Assembly: GCF_035956715.1 (NCBI RefSeq)
Contig: NZ_CP108381.1
Span: 4,434,001 to 4,498,000, forward strand
Source of the DNA: Nocardia sp. NBC_01329
GTDB lineage: Bacteria; Actinomycetota; Actinomycetes; Mycobacteriales; Mycobacteriaceae
Length of the DNA: 64,000 bases
Direction: 5' to 3'
Position 1 is the first letter of the stretch. The number at the start of each line of letters is the position of its first letter. The translations under genes were made by a program, and so were the position numbers. Under the pieces are notes generated by a model. The model ran no database searches. It saw nothing but the letters and a program-made list of their open reading frames with translations, and was not told the DNA's origin. Positions 59,569 through 64,000 of the stretch are shown piece by piece.

Positions 59569-61608
59569 CTACCTATCTGCCCGATCTCGCTTGGCCAATT
59601 CGGCGAACATGGCGTTGTGCGCGGCGAGTTCCGCGTTGTCGTCGCGTTCCGCGGCGCGGTCGGTGCGCCGGGCCAGCCGCGCGTCGCTGCGCGACCACTG
59701 GATCAGCAGCGCCAGCATCACCACGACCAGCGGAACCTCGCCGGTCGCCCAGGCCAGACTCCCTCCGGTGCGCTGATCGCCCAGCAGATCGACGTGCCAG
59801 CCGAGGTCGAGGCTGCGGTAGAACCATCCGGCGAGCACCGTGCTCATACCCATCAGCACGACACCGAAGAAGGCGTGGAACGGCAGCGATCCGAACACCA
59901 TCGCCAGTCTGGTGAGCGGCTCCACTCGGCGCGGTTTGGGATCGATCCCGATCACCACCCAGTAGAAGAGGTAACCGCTGAGCAGGAAGTGCACGTTCAT
60001 CAGCAGGTGCGCGGTATGTGAATCGGCATAGCTGTCGAAGACGCCGCCGAGGTACAGGGCATAGAAACCGGCCACGAAGAGTACCGAGGCGACGATCGGA
60101 TGAGTGAGGAAGCGGGAGACCGGATTGTGCACGGCCGCGAGGATCCATTCCCGTAAACCGGGAGCACCGTCGCGGCCCGCCGGGGGTAGCGCACGCAACG
60201 CGAGCGTCACCACGCCGCCCAGGGCCAGCAGGATCGGTGTCAGCATCGACAGGGCCATATGCGCGCCCATGTGCACACTGAACATGGCGGGCGCGTACCG
60301 GCCGACCCCCGATGACGTCGTGAACAGCAGGACCGCGCAACCGAGCAGCCACGCGACCGTCCGGCCGATCGGCCAGACGTCACCGCGCGCCCGCAACCGC
60401 CGGACGCCCAGCAGATACAGCACCGCCAGCACGATGGCGAGCGTGCCGAATATCAGGTCGAATCGCCAGTCGAAGAGCAGTCGCGCCACGGTGGGGGGCC
60501 CGTCCAGGTTGTAGCCGAGCTCGACCTCCATCGGGGTGGGCACGCTGGTGGGTGCCGGTGGCGGGGTACGGCCGAGCCCGACCGCCAGTCCCATGGTCGC
60601 GGCGAACACGAGCAGTTCCACACTCGCGAACCTGGCCAGCGCCCGCCGGTCGTCGGGGTCGGCGGCCAGCGCCGGGAGCGCCGCGCGCCGCTGCCACCAG
60701 CCGACGACACCGAGAACCACCAACGCAGCGGCCTTGGCCAGCACCAACCGCCCATAGGTGCTGGTGAACAATTCGTCGACCGGCACCCGTACCCAAGAGT
60801 TGGCGACACCGCTGATCGCGAGCACCACGAAAGAGATCAGGGCCACCGCGGAGAACCGCTCGGCCGCGAGAGCGGTATGAGTACCGTCACGCAGCGCGTG
60901 CACGAGCAGCGCGGCGAGTCCGCCGACCCAGACCGCCGCCGCGATCAGATGCAGGATCAGACTGTTGGTCGCCACGTCATGGGCGCCGCCCGATGCGGAA
61001 TGTCCGGTCAGCGCCAGCGGCATCATCACCGCGATCGAGCCCGCGAACAGCACCGGGGTCCAGCCCCAGCGCAACACGAGCCGGCAGGCGATCGCCAGCA
61101 CGAGCGCCGCGATCGCGGTCAGCCGCCAGGTGCCCGCCAGTTCGATCTCGTCGGCGACACCCCACAGGTCCTGGGGAGCGAGAACCTCGGTGACCGGGCG
61201 TCCGGTGCTGTCGGACACGGTCAACGGCACCAGCAGCGCGGCGCACACCGCCCACGCCACCGCCAGGCCGGATGCCCGGCGCACCGCCCGATAACCGCCG
61301 GCGTCGAGGAGCCCGCTGCGCTGCGGGGGCGCCAGGAACGCCGCGAACAGCAGTGCCCCCACAGTGAACGCCGCGAACAGATCCGACAGCGCCCGGATCG
61401 CGGGCAGGCCATAGGTGGTCAGCGGGCCGGGGTCCGGAATACCCAGCAGACTCAGCGCCTGGGCGGCCGACAAGCCCACCACCAGCATCGATACCACTGC
61501 CGCGAGCGCTGCGGCGAGCACGGTCAGCACGGCCGACACGGCCGCCGAACCGCCGGGCCGACCGGCCTCGGTAACAGGTTCGGCGGCGGGGGCCTGGGCT
61601 GACGACAT
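59569..61608 (-). CDS. CopD/CtaG fusion, copper and cytochrome oxidase assembly membrane protein
   Basis: 679 residues from the ATG of MSSAQAPAAEPV at 61608; upstream residues are not coding-like. There are about fourteen membrane segments. The N-terminal half is CopD-like (copper-resistance), with His in LTGHSASGGAHDVATNSLIL. The C-terminal half is CtaG/caa3-assembly-like, with FSVHMGAHMALSMLTPILLA and NVHFLLSGYLFYWVVIG. It corresponds to the Rv0102-type fusion of mycobacteria. It probably moves copper across the membrane for cytochrome oxidase. It is divergent from tRNA-Arg. Confidence 0.9.
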   Translation of the reverse strand: MSSAQAPAAEPVTEAGRPGGSAAVSAVLTVLAAALAAVVSMLVVGLSAAQALSLLGIPDPGPLTTYGLPAIRALSDLFAAFTVGALLFAAFLAPPQRSGLLDAGGYRAVRRASGLAVAWAVCAALLVPLTVSDSTGRPVTEVLAPQDLWGVADEIELAGTWRLTAIAALVLAIACRLVLRWGWTPVLFAGSIAVMMPLALTGHSASGGAHDVATNSLILHLIAAAVWVGGLAALLVHALRDGTHTALAAERFSAVALISFVVLAISGVANSWVRVPVDELFTSTYGRLVLAKAAALVVLGVVGWWQRRAALPALAADPDDRRALARFASVELLVFAATMGLAVGLGRTPPPAPTSVPTPMEVELGYNLDGPPTVARLLFDWRFDLIFGTLAIVLAVLYLLGVRRLRARGDVWPIGRTVAWLLGCAVLLFTTSSGVGRYAPAMFSVHMGAHMALSMLTPILLALGGVVTLALRALPPAGRDGAPGLREWILAAVHNPVSRFLTHPIVASVLFVAGFYALYLGGVFDSYADSHTAHLLMNVHFLLSGYLFYWVVIGIDPKPRRVEPLTRLAMVFGSLPFHAFFGVVLMGMSTVLAGWFYRSLDLGWHVDLLGDQRTGGSLAWATGEVPLVVVMLALLIQWSRSDARLARRTDRAAERDDNAELAAHNAMFAELAKRDRADR

Positions 61609-61743
61609 AGGTTCGAGAGTAGTTCGGTGGGCACTGTCCGGCCCGACGGGGCTGTTTCCGGGCAGCCCAAAACAAACGATCTGGTCGATCGCTACACTTT
61701 TCAGCTGGACAGCGCGGCCGTTGTCCGCCATGGTGGAACCACT

Positions 61744-61817
61744 GCCTCCGTAGCTCAGTTGGATAGAGCAAGGGCCTTCTAATCCCTAGGTCGCAGGTTC
61801 GATTCCTGCCGGGGGCG
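61744..61817 (+). tRNA. tRNA-Arg(TCT)
   Basis: 74 bases. Acceptor GCCTCCG pairs with CGGGGGC (one T-G pair); D-arm TAGCTCAGTTGGATAGA; anticodon loop CTTCTAA with TCT; T-arm GGTTCGATTCC. Discriminator G. Confidence 0.95.
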
Positions 61818-61989
61818 CTCCACCCACCCGACTGAGCTGTTCGAGCCAGTCGGAGTGGGTGTACCCCCTTGGAACGAGCCCCAAACACACACAGCGCCCA
61901 CCCCGGAGCCTCGGCGTACCTCCGCATACTCTCCTGCCGTGCGAGCTGCGAAGGGGCTGTGCCCGGCAGCGCCATCTAGGGTGTCGGGA

Positions 61990-62793
61990 ATGGGTTTGCC
62001 TTCGCCTACCGCCGACAGCCGCGCCGTGGTCACCGGAGCTTCGTCCGGAATCGGAACCGCACTGGCCACCGAACTGGCCCGGCGGGGTCATTCGCTCATC
62101 CTGGTCGCGCGCCGCGGTGAGATCCTCGACGACCTGGCCGGTCGGCTGACCCGCGACCACGGCATCACCGCCGAGGTCCGCGCGGTCGATCTCGCGGATC
62201 GGGAACAGCGCGCTCCGCTCACCGAGGAACTCGCCGGACGCGATATCTCCATCCTCTGCAACAACGCGGGAATCGCGACCTTCGGGCCCATAGCCGGCCT
62301 GGATCCGGCCTACGAACGCGACCAACTGGAGCTGAACGCCGTCGCCGTCCACGATCTGACCCTGGCCGTTCTGCCCGCGATGCTGACACGGCGTTCCGGA
62401 GGCGTCCTGGTGAGCGGATCGGCGGCCGGGAACATGCCTATCCCGAACAACACCACGTATGCGGCGAGCAAGGCGTTCGCCAACACCTTCGCCGAGTCAC
62501 TGCGAGGGGAACTGAAGGGTTCCGGGGTACACATCACCCTGCTCGCCCCTGGACCCGTACGCACCGAGGCACCCGACCCCGCCGACGCCTCGCTGGTCGA
62601 CCGGATGGTCCCGGACTTCCTCTGGGTGTCCGCCGAGTACACGGCCCGTATCTCGATCGACGCGCTGGCCCGGAACAAGATGCGGGTGGTACCCGGCCTG
62701 ATCGGCAAGGGTATGAGCACCGCGGGCAACTACGGCCCGCGGGCGGTCACGGCTCCGATCGCGGGCGCCTTCTACAAGAAGCTCGGCGGCTGA
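61990..62793 (+). CDS. cmrA: short-chain dehydrogenase, mycolate reductase CmrA-like
   Basis: 267 residues from ATG at 61990; it may be leaderless, since TAGGGT lies seven bases upstream. VVTGASSGIGTALATELAR is the NAD(P)-binding motif; LCNNAGIATFGP and TTYAASKAFANTF with the Tyr-x-x-x-Lys pair are the SDR catalytic parts. The C-terminal PGLIGKGMSTAGNYGPRAV is typical of the CmrA group. CmrA (Rv2509) reduces the beta-keto precursor to mature mycolic acid. In mycobacteria orn and tRNA-His follow close by, as here. This supports a mycolate-containing host. Confidence 0.88.
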   Translation: MGLPSPTADSRAVVTGASSGIGTALATELARRGHSLILVARRGEILDDLAGRLTRDHGITAEVRAVDLADREQRAPLTEELAGRDISILCNNAGIATFGPIAGLDPAYERDQLELNAVAVHDLTLAVLPAMLTRRSGGVLVSGSAAGNMPIPNNTTYAASKAFANTFAESLRGELKGSGVHITLLAPGPVRTEAPDPADASLVDRMVPDFLWVSAEYTARISIDALARNKMRVVPGLIGKGMSTAGNYGPRAVTAPIAGAFYKKLGG

Positions 62794-62875
62794 TACCGCC
62801 GCTCCGGTGAGCTTTCCACACAGCGGGGGTGGCGATTGCGCCAGATGAGCGGGGCGGCTGATTAGGGTGGTGCGA

Positions 62876-63517
62876 GTGTCGGACAAATTAGTGGTGTGGA
62901 TGGATTGCGAGATGACCGGGCTCGACCTGGTCACCGACAAGCTGATCGAGGTGGCCGCCCTGGTGACGGACAGCGATCTGAACGTTCTCGGTGACGGGGT
63001 GGACATTGTGATCCACGCCGACGACGAGGCGCTCGCCGCGATGCCCGAGGTGGTCGCCGATATGCACGCACGGTCCGGGCTCACCGAAGAGGTGCGGCAG
63101 TCCACGGTCACCCTCGCCGAGGCCGAGCGGCAGGTGCTCGACTATGTGAAGCAGTACGCGCCCACTGCTCGTATGGTGCCGCTGGCCGGTAACTCCATCG
63201 CCACCGACCGTGGTTTCATCGCCCGGGACATGCCGGAACTGGACGGGCATCTGCACTACCGGATGATCGACGTCAGCTCGATCAAGGAGTTGTGCCGCCG
63301 CTGGTATCCGCGTATCTATTTCGGCCAGCCGGAGAAGGGCCTGGCCCATCGGGCGCTCGCCGATATCAAGGAATCGATCCGGGAACTCGCGTACTACCGG
63401 CGTACCGCGTTCGTACCCGCGCCCGGGCCCTCGACCGCGGAGATCTCCGCGATCGCCACCGAATTGAGTGCCGGTTCCGACAGCGGGTCCGACCAGGCCG
63501 GGAGCAACTCGGCATAG
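62876..63517 (+). CDS. orn: oligoribonuclease
   Basis: 213 residues from GTG at 62876, with a further GTG at 62867. DEDD-family exonuclease: WMDCEMTGLD (Asp and Glu), NSIATDRGFIARDMPEL, YRMIDVSSIKEL and HRALADIKESI give the four acidic residues and the catalytic His. Orn degrades short RNA pieces and pGpG from cyclic di-GMP, which links it functionally to the diguanylate cyclase at 35.3 kb. A polar C-terminal tail of about 30 residues (GSDSGSDQAGSNSA) is extra. It is followed by tRNA-His. Confidence 0.95.
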   Translation: MSDKLVVWMDCEMTGLDLVTDKLIEVAALVTDSDLNVLGDGVDIVIHADDEALAAMPEVVADMHARSGLTEEVRQSTVTLAEAERQVLDYVKQYAPTARMVPLAGNSIATDRGFIARDMPELDGHLHYRMIDVSSIKELCRRWYPRIYFGQPEKGLAHRALADIKESIRELAYYRRTAFVPAPGPSTAEISAIATELSAGSDSGSDQAGSNSA

Positions 63518-63603
63518 GTAGAAGAACCGGCACACCGATATCCGATTGGCTTGCCGAGGGGTGGACGCGCTACTATCTAGGCCGCCGGTGCGTAACCGGC
63601 AAT

Positions 63604-63677
63604 GGTGAGTGTAGTTCAGTTGGTAGAGCACCAGGTTGTGATCCTGGATGTCGCGGGTTCGAGTCCCGTCACTCACC
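63604..63677 (+). tRNA. tRNA-His(GTG)
   Basis: 73 bases plus the G at -1. Acceptor GGTGAGTG pairs with CACTCACC including the G-1/C73 pair specific to tRNA-His; anticodon GTG in loop TTGTGAT; T-arm GGTTCGAGTCC. Confidence 0.96.
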
Positions 63678-63683
63678 CTGAAG

Positions 63684-63715
63684 AGCCCGAGGACCTACCG
63701 GTCCTCGGGCTTTTT
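63684..63715. terminator. 12-bp hairpin with T-tract after tRNA-His
   Basis: Arms 63684-63695 and 63700-63711 are perfect with loop TACC, followed by five T on the plus strand. It is an intrinsic terminator for tRNA-His; the stem may also stop the leftward DUF4389 transcript. Confidence 0.93.
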
Positions 63716-63734
63716 CATCGGGCCGGTAGCAGTC

Positions 63735-64000
63735 TCAGACTTCGGGTTCGCTCGTATCGATCACGGGCGCAACCTCATCCCGGGCACCCTGATCCAATCG
63801 GAACGGCGGGTACTCGTCGCGTAGCAGCGAAGCGTAGGTCTGCACCCGCAGCATCCACCTGTTGATCCCCATCACGAAATCGAACAACCCTTGCGAATAG
63901 CGAGCGGCGAAGAGCAGGCCGACCAGGGCGACGAAGGTGAGAACGCCGATCAGCGGAATACCCGCGGCGCTCGCGGTGGTGCCGGCGTCGTCGAAATCGA
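63735..64000 (-). CDS. DUF4389 membrane protein, 5' part cut by window edge
   Basis: Only the C-terminal ~87 residues are in the window. One membrane helix is visible (IPLIGVLTFVALVGLLFAAR). It is followed by YSQGLFDFVMGINRWMLRV and QTYASLLRDEYPPFRLD, the signature end of DUF4389 proteins, which are paired small membrane proteins in actinobacteria. The start lies beyond 64000. Function unknown in the family. Confidence 0.8.
   Translation of the reverse strand, partial: DFDDAGTTASAAGIPLIGVLTFVALVGLLFAARYSQGLFDFVMGINRWMLRVQTYASLLRDEYPPFRLDQGARDEVAPVIDTSEPEV

Noticed and set aside
57508..60021. 837-codon plus-strand frame
   Set aside because: Covers parts of three clearly recognised minus-strand genes (LuxR, threonine dehydratase, CopD/CtaG).

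Overview
The window looks like chromosomal DNA of a mycolate-making actinobacterium, most likely Nocardia or a close relative. It is GC-rich throughout. Its right half keeps gene neighbourhoods known from Mycobacterium tuberculosis: the block around Rv2464c-Rv2478c (nei, rpiB, a DsbA-like mycothiol enzyme, pepN, two cytochrome-oxidase-associated subunits, glbO, a thioesterase, NAD-glutamate dehydrogenase, ettA, ssb) and the block Rv2509-Rv2511 (mycolate reductase cmrA, orn, tRNA-His). Names of M. tuberculosis relatives are from memory of those neighbourhoods, not from a search.

The left half, about 1-30.5 kb, is an accessory secretion-type locus. Its core is a small type IV secretion (T4SS)-like machine: a TcpC/VirB8-like protein, a two-helix VirB2-like protein, a PrgI/VirB3-like protein and a VirB4-like ATPase on the minus strand (30.5 down to 26.1 kb), then a secreted NlpC-like protein and an active-looking NlpC/P60 peptidase (26.0-23.8 kb). 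A VirB6/TrbL-like membrane protein and an SLT lytic transglycosylase sit opposite on the plus strand (20.6-23.6 kb), preceded by a coupled 31-codon leader ORF. I see no relaxase, integrase, transposase or coupling protein.

From 20.2 kb leftwards on the minus strand runs a long, tightly packed gene string that looks like cargo and chaperones rather than machine parts. It has two large glycine-zipper proteins, an EspB-like PE/PPE fusion, two YbaB/EspL-like small proteins, three paralogues with ESX-type N-terminal helical domains and a common C-terminal domain, a DMATS/ABBA-type prenyltransferase coupled to a 69-codon ORF, and a third large protein that shares its C-terminal domain with the two glycine-zipper proteins. 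Six proteins of the locus carry a methionine-rich hydrophobic segment. Four carry a common helical domain (DUF4226-like), two of them fused to peptidoglycan hydrolases. No ESX core gene (EccB/C/D/E, MycP, EsxA/B) is visible. The picture is a hybrid in which T7SS/ESX-style substrates are associated with a T4SS-like export apparatus. This is the strongest candidate here for an undescribed system.

From 30.6 to 36.3 kb there are regulatory genes (PAS-like, ROK kinase, degenerate WhiB, MerR, diguanylate cyclase) and tRNA-Pro and tRNA-Gly. From 36.3 kb on the genes are housekeeping: DNA repair, pentose phosphate, purine synthesis, respiration, glutamate catabolism, translation factor and SSB, a large LuxR regulator, threonine dehydratase, a copper/cytochrome oxidase assembly protein, tRNA-Arg, cmrA, orn, tRNA-His, and a partial DUF4389 membrane protein at the right edge. 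Strong hairpin terminators lie between most convergent gene pairs.
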